Shown: positions 34,574-43,420 of the stretch, piece after piece
Position numbering within the stretch: position 1 is the first letter of the stretch
How the letters are laid out: each line of letters opens with the position of its first letter
Assembly: GCA_946478975.1 (NCBI GenBank)
Contig: CAMLEO010000012.1
Coordinates: 1 to 50,600, forward strand
Reading direction: 5' to 3'
DNA from: an uncultured Steroidobacter sp.
GTDB lineage: Bacteria; Pseudomonadota; Gammaproteobacteria; Steroidobacterales; Steroidobacteraceae
DNA length: 50,600 nucleotides
Translations under genes and position numbers: made by a program
The notes under the pieces: generated by a model
Told to the model about the DNA's origin: nothing
Database searches by the model: none
What the model saw: only the letters and a program-made list of their open reading frames with translations

Positions 34574-36171
34574 GTGCCGGCGACAGCAGTGCTGCGTGAC
34601 TTGATTGTTTGCAGGAACACCCATTCGCCGGTTATCCGCTGCGGAGTGATGTCGATCATCGTATAGCCGCGGTGACTGGTGTCGGCCCACACCAGCTCCG
34701 GGTTCATATCGACAAAGGCGCGTGCGACGTCTTTAGGATCGACAGCCATCTGCGCTTCGATGCCAGGAGAGGTCACGCTGTGACCGGCAAACTCGACGCC
34801 CACGGGTTGTCCGTCCTCCGCCAGCGAGTATGCCCACGCGTTGTGACTATCGCCGGATAACATCACCAGATCCGCGTCCGCTCGTTGAGCTGCTTTCAAC
34901 AGGCGCGAGCGAGCGGCAGGGTAGCCGTCCCAACGATCCATCCACATCGGCACGCCCAGCTTCGACGCCAGCACATCTCGTTGGTATTTCTTCAGGACGT
35001 TCTCGCCGACCTCGGGGCGCAGCCAGCCCGGTGCTCGTTCCGGCATCAGGGTGCGTCCGAGGATGGTGCCCATGCCGACCATCTGCCAGGTCGACGCGGC
35101 CGCGTTGCGTTTGAATTCGTGCGCCAGCCACGACTCTTGATCGGAGCCGAGCATGGTGGCGCTGGGGTCGCGCCAGACATGATCGCGAAAATCTCGCAGC
35201 GCCACGCCGGGATTGCTGGCCCCATGAGCTTTGGACAGTTCAGCCGAGACGGGGCGCGTGCGAGCGAGCAGGCGCGACTCGGTCCGATATAACGTCGCGA
35301 GCGAGCCGATGCGATATGACTTCCAGGGATCTTCGGCAACCGGCAGCCACTCGCGATAAGCCTGCATCGCGGCCGCGCGACGAGTGTTCCAATCGCCTTC
35401 GGTCTTTGGCTGATGATTCGCCGCGCCGCCTTCCCAACTGTCGTTGGTGCTGTCGTGGTCGTCCCACTGCGCCACCATCGGGGCCATCTGATGCAGCTTC
35501 TGCAGATCCGGATCGGCGCGATAGCAGGCGTGGCGCAGGCGATAGTCGGCGAGGCTGATCATTTCGTGCTCGTGCGCCGGCATGACATCTCGATCCGCAA
35601 CCAGATCGGTCGGTTTGTATGCAGCGAGCCCGTACTCGTAGATGTAATCGCCGACGTGCAGCCACAAGTCGAGATCGTCGCGGGCAGCCGCATGCGCGTA
35701 CGCATTGAACCAGCCCATCGGCAGGTTGGAGCAAGAGAACAAACCCAGCCCGAAGCGATCGACCTCGCCGACTGGCAGCGTTCGAGTGCGTCCCACTGGC
35801 GATTTGCTGCCATCCGGCGCGATGAATCGATACCAATAGGTGGTGCGTGGTTGCAGGCCGTCGATTGTGAGTTTCGCCGTCCAGTCGCGATACGCGCCGG
35901 TGCGTACGCTGCCTCCGGCAGTCACACGTGTGAACTCGGCATCCAACGCGAGCTCCGCATCCAATCGAACTTCGTTGACGCTCGCGGACGGCACGTAGCG
36001 AGTCCACAGCAGCATTGAATCGGAGCCGGGCTCGCCGCTCGCGACGTTGTGTGTGAAGCCCCTGGCGCCGAGAACTTCGGCGGCGAGACTGCGACCGATG
36101 GGCAGCGCTAAAGCTCCCAAGCCGAGCGCGCCGCCGATGACCAGGCGCCGGCGATCGATATTCAAAGTCAA
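34528..36171 (-). CDS. phoD: PhoD-type alkaline phosphatase/phosphodiesterase, Tat-exported
   Basis: A 547-residue metallophosphatase. The N-terminus 'MTLNIDRRRLVIGGALGLGA' carries the Tat twin arginines and a hydrophobic stretch ending 'SLAAEV'. A PhoD N-terminal domain (about 40-135) precedes the catalytic domain with 'LGLFSCSN', 'WLHVGDYIYEYG', 'QWDDHDSTND' and 'VMLSGDSHNAWAYSL', metal-ligand blocks of the family (Fe3+/Ca2+ in known structures). It should cleave phosphomono- and diesters in the periplasm or outside. The start is TTG 36171, with GGAGG seven bases upstream, overlapping the previous stop as TTGA. It is the last gene of the surface-signalling operon. Confidence 0.9.
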   Translation of the reverse strand: MTLNIDRRRLVIGGALGLGALALPIGRSLAAEVLGARGFTHNVASGEPGSDSMLLWTRYVPSASVNEVRLDAELALDAEFTRVTAGGSVRTGAYRDWTAKLTIDGLQPRTTYWYRFIAPDGSKSPVGRTRTLPVGEVDRFGLGLFSCSNLPMGWFNAYAHAAARDDLDLWLHVGDYIYEYGLAAYKPTDLVADRDVMPAHEHEMISLADYRLRHACYRADPDLQKLHQMAPMVAQWDDHDSTNDSWEGGAANHQPKTEGDWNTRRAAAMQAYREWLPVAEDPWKSYRIGSLATLYRTESRLLARTRPVSAELSKAHGASNPGVALRDFRDHVWRDPSATMLGSDQESWLAHEFKRNAAASTWQMVGMGTILGRTLMPERAPGWLRPEVGENVLKKYQRDVLASKLGVPMWMDRWDGYPAARSRLLKAAQRADADLVMLSGDSHNAWAYSLAEDGQPVGVEFAGHSVTSPGIEAQMAVDPKDVARAFVDMNPELVWADTSHRGYTMIDITPQRITGEWVFLQTIKSRSTAVAGTHRISAERGRRKLSG

Positions 36172-37250
36172 TGCAGATCCTCCGCTTTGGCGGGGACGAA
36201 CGGCTGGTTGGCATCGCCGGTCCAGCGCATCAAGGTGAGATCGGAGGTCTGCGCACCTTTCTCACCGGAGTTCACCGAAAGATAGAACAATCCGTGGCCG
36301 ACGGGCTGGAAGCCCACGTCGCCTTTTTGATTCCAGCCTCGCACGCCCGTCGCCGCATCTTTCAAGCCGTCGTCGGCGAGCGCGAGCAGCTGACCTCGTT
36401 CGCCCACGCCGATCAACTCACCGGGCTTCGGCTGCGTCTTCGCGTCGATCGCGAACAACAGATAATTTGGGAACGAAGGTTTCTTGCCCTGGTACACGCC
36501 GAGGAACCAGCGCTGCAGCGACGGATCGTACGACAGGTTCTGCACGCCCCAGGTCGTGTTGCCGGTGCGGACAAAATACTTCCCCAGCAGTTTGTCTGGT
36601 CCGTTGTGATGCAGATCAGCTTCGTTGAATGGGCGGGCGTACTTGTTCCAGTTGCCGATGTCGTACTGAAGCAGGATCTGATGATCGTTGTCGTTGCGCG
36701 AGTTGTCGCCGTAAACGCCATAGGCCACGGTGAGATAGTTCGGCCCGTCGGCATGGCCGAACGCAGGGCCAAAGCTCACGCCATCTATGCCGGAACAGCC
36801 GTAGCGGCCTGAAGTGAAGTCCTTCGCGACTTCCGGCAGATACACTGTGCGGAAGATTTTGTTCTGCTTCGCCTCGATGCCAATGCGGTCGAGGCGGCTC
36901 ACATCGATCACGGCGATATAAAACGTCTCGTCCTTGCCGTATTCGAGCGAGCCATACACTTTGCCGTCGGCGGGATTGAAATCCAGATCGCCGAGGTGGC
37001 CGGTCCAGCCGATCAGCGTGCCGATGAGCTTGCCGCTGAAATCGTACTTCGCCAGCAGATTGGTGAAGGAGTAATAGATATAGCCGCCCTGAACATCCAC
37101 GGCGATCCCTTGCACGTGTCCCGAGGGCCAGGTGCCGCCGTTTTGTTTCAGCGGCAGCTGGGCGAGAGGCGCGGCGGCGACGGGCTGAGCCGTCGCCGCG
37201 AACGCGGACAGGAGCAGCAGCAACGCTGCGGAACGTGAATTGGACATCAT
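36168..37250 (-). CDS. Secreted propeller-like protein, unknown function
   Basis: A 360-residue secreted protein. Signal peptide 'MMSNSRSAALLLLLSAFAAT' is cut near 'VAAA-PL'. The mature part shows blade-type repeats ('QGIAVDVQGGYIYYSFTNLL', 'LGDLDFNPADGKVYGSLEYG', 'QNLSYDPSLQRWFLGVYQGK'), as in six- or seven-bladed propellers such as SMP-30/NHL or phytase types. The 'DGVSFGPAFGHADGPNYLTV' block looks like a metal or ligand site. Nine bases separate it from the TonB receptor and its stop overlaps the phoD start, so all three are probably expressed together. A phytase-like or substrate-presenting role is conceivable; the sequence does not decide. Confidence 0.75.
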   Translation of the reverse strand: MMSNSRSAALLLLLSAFAATAQPVAAAPLAQLPLKQNGGTWPSGHVQGIAVDVQGGYIYYSFTNLLAKYDFSGKLIGTLIGWTGHLGDLDFNPADGKVYGSLEYGKDETFYIAVIDVSRLDRIGIEAKQNKIFRTVYLPEVAKDFTSGRYGCSGIDGVSFGPAFGHADGPNYLTVAYGVYGDNSRNDNDHQILLQYDIGNWNKYARPFNEADLHHNGPDKLLGKYFVRTGNTTWGVQNLSYDPSLQRWFLGVYQGKKPSFPNYLLFAIDAKTQPKPGELIGVGERGQLLALADDGLKDAATGVRGWNQKGDVGFQPVGHGLFYLSVNSGEKGAQTSDLTLMRWTGDANQPFVPAKAEDLH

Positions 37251-37259
37251 GTCGCCGCT

Positions 37260-40200
37260 TTAGAAAGTCACCTTGACGCCGAGGTTCCACATCGAGCCGT
37301 AGATCGTGTACTGCTGCACGCGGCTCTCGACGTTGGAATAGATGATGTCGGGCTCGTTAAAAATATTTCGCCCGGCGAGCTGCACGTCGACGTTCTTCGA
37401 GGCCTTGTAGCTGGCGCTGATATTCCACAGGTCGCGAGAGGTGTGATACAGGATGCCGTTGTTCGCAGTCGTCGGCGTGTTGCTCAGCGCGCCGACCCGA
37501 TACTTCGACTGGTAATTGCCGTTGACCCTGAAGTCGAACGGGCCGTAGCTGTAGCCCACACCCCAGTTCGCCGAGCGCTCCGGCAGGTTCACGCGCACGC
37601 CGTCCGGATCGACGCGCGTGATCGAACCGAACACGTTGAGGCCCTTGAACGCGCCGGGCAGGAATGTGAGCTGCTGGCTGTACTCGAACGTCATGCCTTC
37701 GTTGGTGCTGGTTCCGGGCGCGTTCTGCGTGCTGCGGAAGGTGTAGCCGGAATATTCGTCCGGGTTGAATCCCACATCCCGTGGATCGACCGTGATGCCG
37801 GTCACCTGCATGTCCTTCATGTCCAGCCGGTAATACGACAGGCCGACGATGCCCGAGGGTTCGAGGTAGTACTGCAGGCTGGCGAAATATTTGGTCGAGT
37901 GTTCCGGCTTCAGCTCTGGGTTCGGCACCGTGGCGGTCATGGTGCTTTCGTTCAACGTCACCACGCCGCCGAGGTTGCCGTAGTCCGGGCGCAGAATGGC
38001 CTGGCTGAAGGCCAGCTGGCCGACGAGTTGTTCTGTAAAGTCGTACTTGACGCCGCCGCTCACGAACCAATCGTCATATTTGCCACGACGCTGCGAATAG
38101 CTGCCGTTGTGATACTGGTACAGCAGGCCTTCGACCGTGTTGACGTTGAGACCGGCGGCGGTCACCTCCGCGGTCGAGCGAATGTTTGCAATTCGCGCCG
38201 CCGTCTCGGTCTGCTCGTAACGAACGCCGAGGTCAAAGCGAGCGTCGCCGACGCGCGTCTCGGCTTCGAAGTATGCGGCATCGATGTCTTCCTGAATGCG
38301 CTTGTTGTTGTCGAGCCTGCGCTTCAAGTTGCCGACGGTATCCGGGACGAAATATTCCGGATGAGCCTGGTAGATGTCATAGACTCCGTAGTTGCTGTCC
38401 GCGCGCCAGTTCTGATCGTTCATGTTGCCGGCGTTGAAGCCGAGAATGCCGAACTGATAATTCTGGGTCCACGGGATCACGGCCGCCGGATCGCGCTGAG
38501 CCAGGTCGCCGGTCGGGCCGACATACTGAAATTGTTGGAAGGAGCCTTCGGTGGTGCTCCAGTCGTTCTTGCGACTGCCCACGCCGCTCATCAGTGTGAC
38601 GGGCAGGCTGCCGAAGTTGACGTCCTTTTTCACATCCAGGTTGCCGCCGTACTGCTGGTTGACGGCATCGGACTGGGAGGTGCGGATGTTGTTGCCGATG
38701 TCCGCGTCGCGATTGTAGTTCGTCGGATCGCTCCAATCGCGGCCGGCGGTCTGCCTGATGTTCCATGCATTCGAATCTTCCGACGCGCGGTCGAGCGTGA
38801 AGCCGATGCCGGTCAGCCATGAGTCGGTTCGAACGAAAAAGCCCTTGTCGTTGTCGCGGAAGTTGAATTCCGAGCGCGAATAGCTGGGGCGCAGCGTGAT
38901 TTCCGTCGTATCGCCCTTGAATTCCAGCTTGGGCGCGATCGTATAAGTCGGCGTGCCGGCGTAGCGGTGTGAATATTCGGAGCGCCAGCGTGTGTTGGTG
39001 CCGTTAGGATTGACGACGATGTGCGTCGACGTGGAGTCCGGCGTGGCATACGTTTTCGACTCGGTGCCGAAGTACAAGAACGTGTACTGATTGAAGTACT
39101 CGACGTCATAGAACGAGTACGTGCTGCGCAAAGACAGCACCAGATCGTCCGTCAGCTGATAGTCGGCGCTCAGGTTGGCGGCCGTGCGGCTGGTCATCTT
39201 CGGGCCCGGGCGCCACATGATGCGATAGGGCAGCACTCGGCCATCCGGCAGGTAGGACCAATCGGTCTGAATGCGGTCCTGTTGCACGTAGTTCGCGTTG
39301 TAGCTGGTGTTGAACGCGACGCCGAGGCGGCCGTCCAGGAAGATGTCGCCATAGCCGAGCTGCGCCGACGGATAGATGGTCGAATGTTTCTTGTCGTCGG
39401 GGAAGTACTTGTCCCAGGTGGTGGAGTCGGACGTGCCGACGGCGCCGACTTGCATGATCACTTCGCGGTCGGTGCGATCGAAAGCGTACTTGCTGCGCAG
39501 ATTGATTTGACCGCCGGGCGAGTCGGCGTCCATGCGTGCGGTCAGTGTGTTGTTGAGCTCGATGGAGGCGATGCCGGTGATGGACATCTGCTCGAAGGAG
39601 TTCTGGCGGCCGTCGTTGTTGTTCGAGGTCGCGGTGGCCATGCGGGCGCCGTCCACAGTGAACGTGGAATATTTCGGATCGAGTCCGCCGATGCGCACGG
39701 CAGTTGCGTCGACTTCGGTGTACGCAAGAGAGATGCCCGGCATCGATTTCATGAACTCGCCCACGTCGCCCATGGTGAGCGCGCCGAAGTTGTCGGCAGC
39801 GACGACGTTCTTGGCATTCATGGCGGCGCGGCGTTCCATGATGGCCAGGGCCTGGCCTTCGCGCTTCGCGGTGACGACGACCATGTCGACGGCATCGATG
39901 CCGGCTCCGGCGTAGGAAGGCACCTTGAGCTCGAAGTCCAACGTCACGACTTCACCCGCGACGACAGTCGTGGCCGCTCGCGACTCCTGCAAGCCGGTGT
40001 ATTTCACAACGACAGTGACATCGCCGGCGGGCACGCCGTTGAGACGAAAGTTACCGCCGTCCTCGGAGTAGGTGACGATGGGTGTGCCCTCGACGCGAAT
40101 CTCCGCGTTGCGCACGTACTCGCCGGTCGCGGTGTTCAGGACGCGACCGCGCACGCCGCCGCTGCCGATCTGCTGGCCCGATTGCGTGCGAGCAGCAGCG

Positions 40201-40508
40201 CCGCCGGCCTGCTCCAGCAAAATCACATTGCCTTCGTCGGACTTGATAGTGAGGCCGGTGCCCGCCAGCAACGTGCGCAAGGCTTCGCGTGCATCCATGT
40301 CGCCGGCGATTGCTGGCGTGTTGATGCCTTCCAACGAGCCTGCGGGCGCGATGATTTGTACTTGCGCCTGCCGGGCCAGTTCAGGAATGGCAGTGACCGC
40401 GGGCTGTGCGGGAACTTCGAACCTGCGCTGCTGCGCGACTGCGTGAGGAGGGCAAGCGAGTGCGGCTGCAATGGCACTGGCCAACAGGGCGTTCTTGTAA
40501 CGATTCAT
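37260..40508 (-). CDS. TonB-dependent receptor with STN signalling domain
   Basis: A 1082-residue outer-membrane receptor. Signal peptide 'MNRYKNALLASAIAAALACP' is cut after AVA. Residues about 30-100 form the STN/secretin-N domain that contacts FecR ('AIPELARQAQVQIIAPAGSL', 'AREALRTLLAGTGLTIK'). A carboxypeptidase-regulatory-like domain (about 118-195), a plug (about 215-330, 'FGALTMGDVGEFMKSMPGI' and 'DGARMATATSNNN') and a 22-strand barrel ending 'MWNLGVKVTF' follow; the Xanthomonas-Caulobacter type. It imports a ligand with TonB energy and signals its presence to FecR. The ligand is unknown; the downstream PhoD suggests an organophosphorus compound. ATG 40508 has GAGAA as ribosome site. 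Confidence 0.92.
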   Translation of the reverse strand: MNRYKNALLASAIAAALACPPHAVAQQRRFEVPAQPAVTAIPELARQAQVQIIAPAGSLEGINTPAIAGDMDAREALRTLLAGTGLTIKSDEGNVILLEQAGGAAARTQSGQQIGSGGVRGRVLNTATGEYVRNAEIRVEGTPIVTYSEDGGNFRLNGVPAGDVTVVVKYTGLQESRAATTVVAGEVVTLDFELKVPSYAGAGIDAVDMVVVTAKREGQALAIMERRAAMNAKNVVAADNFGALTMGDVGEFMKSMPGISLAYTEVDATAVRIGGLDPKYSTFTVDGARMATATSNNNDGRQNSFEQMSITGIASIELNNTLTARMDADSPGGQINLRSKYAFDRTDREVIMQVGAVGTSDSTTWDKYFPDDKKHSTIYPSAQLGYGDIFLDGRLGVAFNTSYNANYVQQDRIQTDWSYLPDGRVLPYRIMWRPGPKMTSRTAANLSADYQLTDDLVLSLRSTYSFYDVEYFNQYTFLYFGTESKTYATPDSTSTHIVVNPNGTNTRWRSEYSHRYAGTPTYTIAPKLEFKGDTTEITLRPSYSRSEFNFRDNDKGFFVRTDSWLTGIGFTLDRASEDSNAWNIRQTAGRDWSDPTNYNRDADIGNNIRTSQSDAVNQQYGGNLDVKKDVNFGSLPVTLMSGVGSRKNDWSTTEGSFQQFQYVGPTGDLAQRDPAAVIPWTQNYQFGILGFNAGNMNDQNWRADSNYGVYDIYQAHPEYFVPDTVGNLKRRLDNNKRIQEDIDAAYFEAETRVGDARFDLGVRYEQTETAARIANIRSTAEVTAAGLNVNTVEGLLYQYHNGSYSQRRGKYDDWFVSGGVKYDFTEQLVGQLAFSQAILRPDYGNLGGVVTLNESTMTATVPNPELKPEHSTKYFASLQYYLEPSGIVGLSYYRLDMKDMQVTGITVDPRDVGFNPDEYSGYTFRSTQNAPGTSTNEGMTFEYSQQLTFLPGAFKGLNVFGSITRVDPDGVRVNLPERSANWGVGYSYGPFDFRVNGNYQSKYRVGALSNTPTTANNGILYHTSRDLWNISASYKASKNVDVQLAGRNIFNEPDIIYSNVESRVQQYTIYGSMWNLGVKVTF

Positions 40509-40513
40509 TCGAC

Positions 40514-40551
40514 GTTCTCAACGAGCCTGTGTGAAAGGCGGGATTGAGAAC
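40514..40551 (-). promoter_or_regulatory. Inverted repeat in the TonB-receptor leader, possible ribosome-site hairpin
   Basis: On the minus strand, GTTCTCAA (40551-40544) and TTGAGAAC (40521-40514) are perfect 8-base complements separated by 22 bases. The second arm contains GAGAA, the probable ribosome-binding site of the receptor gene, six bases before ATG 40508. If the hairpin forms in the mRNA, it would hide that site. It may also be a DNA operator. Between it and fecR, a 42-base stretch includes CTTTTTGTGACAGG (minus strand), a possible element for the linked sigma factor. Confidence 0.4.
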
Positions 40552-40595
40552 TAAGAGCCGTGGTGAGGTCGTCTCCGCTACCTGTCACAAAAAGT

Positions 40596-41549
40596 TCAAT
40601 GTGAACGGGCAATGACGATCTGGCCGTCTTCTCGATGCACGTCGGCGTGAAACACTTCGGCGACGGCGCGGCTGAATCCCAATGGATTGTTGACAGCAAA
40701 CAATCCGGTGACTTGCATGCGCGCCAGCTCCGGATCGGCGATCACGATGGGCGTGTCGCTGTAGCGTGCATAAACGGCGACGGCTTCAGCCAGCGTTTCA
40801 CCTTGTAGAGCAATCTTGCCTTCGCGCCAGGCGAGCTCGCGACCCATTTGACCGAATGAGAGCGCGGTGAGCTGCCATTCTTTTCCGTCCGGCAACGAGG
40901 TGCTGGTGTTCGGTGGTAACGGAAACGAGTTTGTTTGCTGGGCCAACACGACGCGGCCATCTTGCACCAACACTTCGGCGGGCCGATCGTCGAGCTTGCG
41001 CACGACGAACGTCGCGCCGGACGCTTCCAGATGTTTCTCGCCGACTTCAACGACTGTCGGTACCGCTGTGCCGGCACCTTCAATCAATACTTCGCCGCGC
41101 ACGACGCGGACTCGTCGATGACCTTCGTCCTCGTACACTTTGATACGAGTATCGGTGTTGAGCGTCACGGTCGTGCCATCTCCCAACGGCACGGTGCGCA
41201 TTTCTCCTTTGGACGTGGCGTAGGCCGTGGGCATCGCCAACGTGGCGACCAGGATCACGACCAGTACAAACGAAGCGGCGAGGGCGCCACTCCATTGCAT
41301 CCAGCGGCTGCGAGGGACGACAGCAGGTTGAAATTCTTCCGGGTTGTATTGCGGGCCGAGTGCACGCGCAGACTCGCTGCGCATCCAGATCGCTTTGGCA
41401 CGCATGAATGCGCCACGACGACGCCGGTCGCCGGCGAGCCATCGTTTCAGCTCTGCGGCTTCGTCGGCAGACAGTGGCGCACGATCCATCCTGGCCACCC
41501 ATGCGGTGGCGATTCGGTCAATAGCCTGGCTGCTTTCGCGCTCGTCCAC
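40596..41549 (-). CDS. fecR: FecR-type anti-sigma / surface-signalling regulator
   Basis: A 317-residue protein. The N-terminal cytosolic anti-sigma domain (DUF4880) is visible as 'AIDRIATAWVARMDRAPLSA' followed by 'AAELKRWLAGDRRRRGAF'. One transmembrane helix ('ALAASFVLVVILVATLAMPT') leads to the periplasmic FecR domain ('TVPLGDGTTVTLNTDTRIKV', 'RVVRGEVLIEG') and a C-terminal secretin-N-like domain ('VTGLFAVNNPLGFSRAVAEV') that contacts the receptor STN. GTG starts are possible at 41567, 41555 and 41549; AAAAGG seven bases before 41549 favours it. It overlaps the sigma gene by 32 bases. It transmits the receptor signal to the sigma factor. Confidence 0.9.
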   Translation of the reverse strand: MDERESSQAIDRIATAWVARMDRAPLSADEAAELKRWLAGDRRRRGAFMRAKAIWMRSESARALGPQYNPEEFQPAVVPRSRWMQWSGALAASFVLVVILVATLAMPTAYATSKGEMRTVPLGDGTTVTLNTDTRIKVYEDEGHRRVRVVRGEVLIEGAGTAVPTVVEVGEKHLEASGATFVVRKLDDRPAEVLVQDGRVVLAQQTNSFPLPPNTSTSLPDGKEWQLTALSFGQMGRELAWREGKIALQGETLAEAVAVYARYSDTPIVIADPELARMQVTGLFAVNNPLGFSRAVAEVFHADVHREDGQIVIARSH

Positions 41550-42156
41550 TGGCACGCCTTTTTTCACGCTCCAACTGATTAGAGGTTTTGGCGGGTGGGT
41601 TTCCGCCACTGCCAAACCAATCTCCCAACCAGCGGATCCCCCGCACGATGTGCTTTTCGACGGTGTTTTCCGACAGCCCCATGTGCGAGGCGATTTCTCG
41701 TTGTGACAAGCCACGAATGCGGCGCAGGACGAACGCCTCGCGCGTTTGGCCCGGCATGCTCCCGATGACTTCGGCCAGGCGGCGCAGATCATCGTGTGCA
41801 ATCGCGCTTTGTTCCGGTGTGGCAGCCTCGTCTGCGGGATCCAGCAGACCGAGATCTTCGACGGCGAGGATCGGCACGATACGCGCGCGACGGATGTTGC
41901 GAACGACCAGTGAGTGCGCCACCTGAAACAAGTAGGCGCGAGGATTCAGAATGTCGTCCAGCCGCTCGCGTTCGGCCAGCACGGCATAACTTTCCTGCAC
42001 GATGTCGTCCACATCGAATGCCGCAGGCGCCCGTCGGCGGGACAACCAGCCGCGGAGCGCTGCCTCGTGCGGCAGGATGTGATGCATGAACCAGCGTGCC
42101 CTCGCATCGTCCAGAGCGACCTCCATGCCGCTCGCCAGCTCCGTTCGATCAGACAC
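41518..42156 (-). CDS. fecI: FecI-type ECF sigma factor
   Basis: A 212-residue ECF sigma factor. Region 2 is 'FDVDDIVQESYAVLAERERL' plus 'NPRAYLFQVAHSLVVRNIRR', region 4 'REAFVLRRIRGLSQREIASH' and 'MGLSENTVEKHIVRGIRWL'. The GLSENTVEKH helix is typical of FecI-like factors. It should direct polymerase to the promoter of the receptor operon when FecR relays ligand binding. The start is GTG 42156 with GGGGA upstream; ATG 42126 is an alternative. The C-terminal 25 residues are unusually basic, overlapping the fecR reading frame. Confidence 0.9.
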   Translation of the reverse strand: MSDRTELASGMEVALDDARARWFMHHILPHEAALRGWLSRRRAPAAFDVDDIVQESYAVLAERERLDDILNPRAYLFQVAHSLVVRNIRRARIVPILAVEDLGLLDPADEAATPEQSAIAHDDLRRLAEVIGSMPGQTREAFVLRRIRGLSQREIASHMGLSENTVEKHIVRGIRWLGDWFGSGGNPPAKTSNQLEREKRRASGRARKQPGY

Positions 42157-42237
42157 CCCGGTTCCCCAACACCCCGCCAGGCAAATGTGCGGCGGATGCT
42201 AGTGGGTGTATGTGACGGTTATGTTTCAGTCCGTCGC

Positions 42238-42786
42238 TTACAGCGGCTCGGCGAAGCCGATCTGCAACGATTCGCGCTGGCAGACATCGACGAAGTGCTG
42301 AGACACCACCAGCTGCGTCGGCCAGTCGAGGTCGCGAGCGATGGCGAATTCCCGCTCGAACTCGCTGCGATAGACCACTTCGTGTGGGATCTGCTCGCCG
42401 TCCGTCAGCGTGCGATAGGTGGTCTTCTCCTTGTCCATCAGCGGCAGATACAGCAGTGCTTTGGCGAGAAAGAACCCGAGCTCCTGCCCCTGGCATTCCA
42501 CCGCACACTCATAGAACTTCAACTCATCGGGGAACGCTTCGGACAGCACGGCGCGCGCCCGCTCGGAGAAGATGGGCACTCCGATGACGGCGTTCAGATA
42601 ATCGGAACGGAGCACGTCGTGCAGCCGGATGCGCGACTGCGCCTGGGCTCGCGGCTTGGAGAATTGCAACGACGCGTCGCTGCCCTGGTTGAGAATAAAG
42701 AAATCGAAAATCCGCCCCTGCGGGTTGCGCAGCTCGAACAGATCGCCGCGGGCCTGGACCGTCGAATCGAGTCGATACAGTTTCAT
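42238..42786 (-). CDS. Imm11-like (MXAN_0049-type) immunity protein, orphan
   Basis: A 182-residue cytosolic protein. The C-terminal two thirds resemble the Imm11/MXAN_0049 family found beside polymorphic toxins: 'GVPIFSERARAVLSEAFPDE' followed by LKFYECAVECQGQELGFFL, then 'LYLPLMDKEKTTYRTLTDGE' and a 'VYRSEFEREFAIARDLDWP' block near the end. Family proteins bind and neutralise contact-dependent or type VI effectors. No toxin gene is adjacent: a decayed dehydrogenase lies on one side, fecI on the other. ATG 42786 has a weak GAG site. The match is from memory of the pattern, so I give medium confidence; a non-immunity function is possible. Confidence 0.6.
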   Translation of the reverse strand: MKLYRLDSTVQARGDLFELRNPQGRIFDFFILNQGSDASLQFSKPRAQAQSRIRLHDVLRSDYLNAVIGVPIFSERARAVLSEAFPDELKFYECAVECQGQELGFFLAKALLYLPLMDKEKTTYRTLTDGEQIPHEVVYRSEFEREFAIARDLDWPTQLVVSQHFVDVCQRESLQIGFAEPL

Positions 42787-42892
42787 CGACTCATGTTCGC
42801 ATCTACGGCTCCAGGCGGCCAGCCGCTAACCGCTGGAGCCGGGTTCCTGCGGCAGCCTGAGCTTGATGCTTCGTCGAACGCGCCGGCGACCA

Positions 42893-43342
42893 TCGCGCCT
42901 TTGCCGCCTCGAACACCCCGCGACGCCCAGGCGAGCGCCATCGATGTTCGAGAGGTCGCCTGCGCGTCTACACTGTCGGTGGTTCCACCGCAAACATCAC
43001 CGGCCTGCCGGCTGTTTCTTATGGCGGACACGGCGGACTGCTGGATGTGGTTCTGCATCCGGGATTTGCAGCAAACAATCTGATTTATTTCAGCTACGCG
43101 GAGGCCGGTGCGAACAGCGCGCGGTACGGTTGTCGCTCGCGGCCGGTTGTTTCCAACGGGGGCTCTCGGCGCGGGCACTCGTTCGAGTGGAGATCAACGG
43201 CACGTCAGCACGCGAAGCGGAGCGCCTGAACTTGAATCAGCGCATTCGTGAGGTCGAACAAGGACCCGACGGCGTGATCTGGGTGCTGGAAGATCAACAA
43301 AACGGCTCCGGCGGCCGATTGCTGAAACTCACGCCCAGGTAG
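42893..43342 (+). pseudogene. Remnant of a PQQ-dependent sugar dehydrogenase
   Basis: Three pieces of one ancestral protein sit in different frames. Around 42908-42965 'LEHP' and 'MFERSPARL' echo the family's 'LEHPW...VTERPGRLR' start. From 42957 a second frame reads 'GRLRVYTVGGSTANITGLPA', then 'HGGLLDVVLHPGFAANNLIY' and 'FSYAEAGANSARYG', clear sorbosone/aldose sugar dehydrogenase sequence. After about 43130 this stops, and the frame ending at 43342 gives 'LNLNQRIREVEQGPDGVIWV' and 'LEDQQNGSGGRLLKLTPR', the family's C-terminus. About 300 residues in between are missing. So a frameshift plus a large internal deletion left a relic of about 450 bases. The family oxidises sugars in the periplasm; this copy cannot work. 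Confidence 0.8.
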
Positions 43343-43420
43343 CGAAAGCTCGCCACGGTTGTTACTCCGCCGCCACGGTGTTCGAGGGCCATACTGCACC
43401 CGTCACCTCAGGAGATGCTG

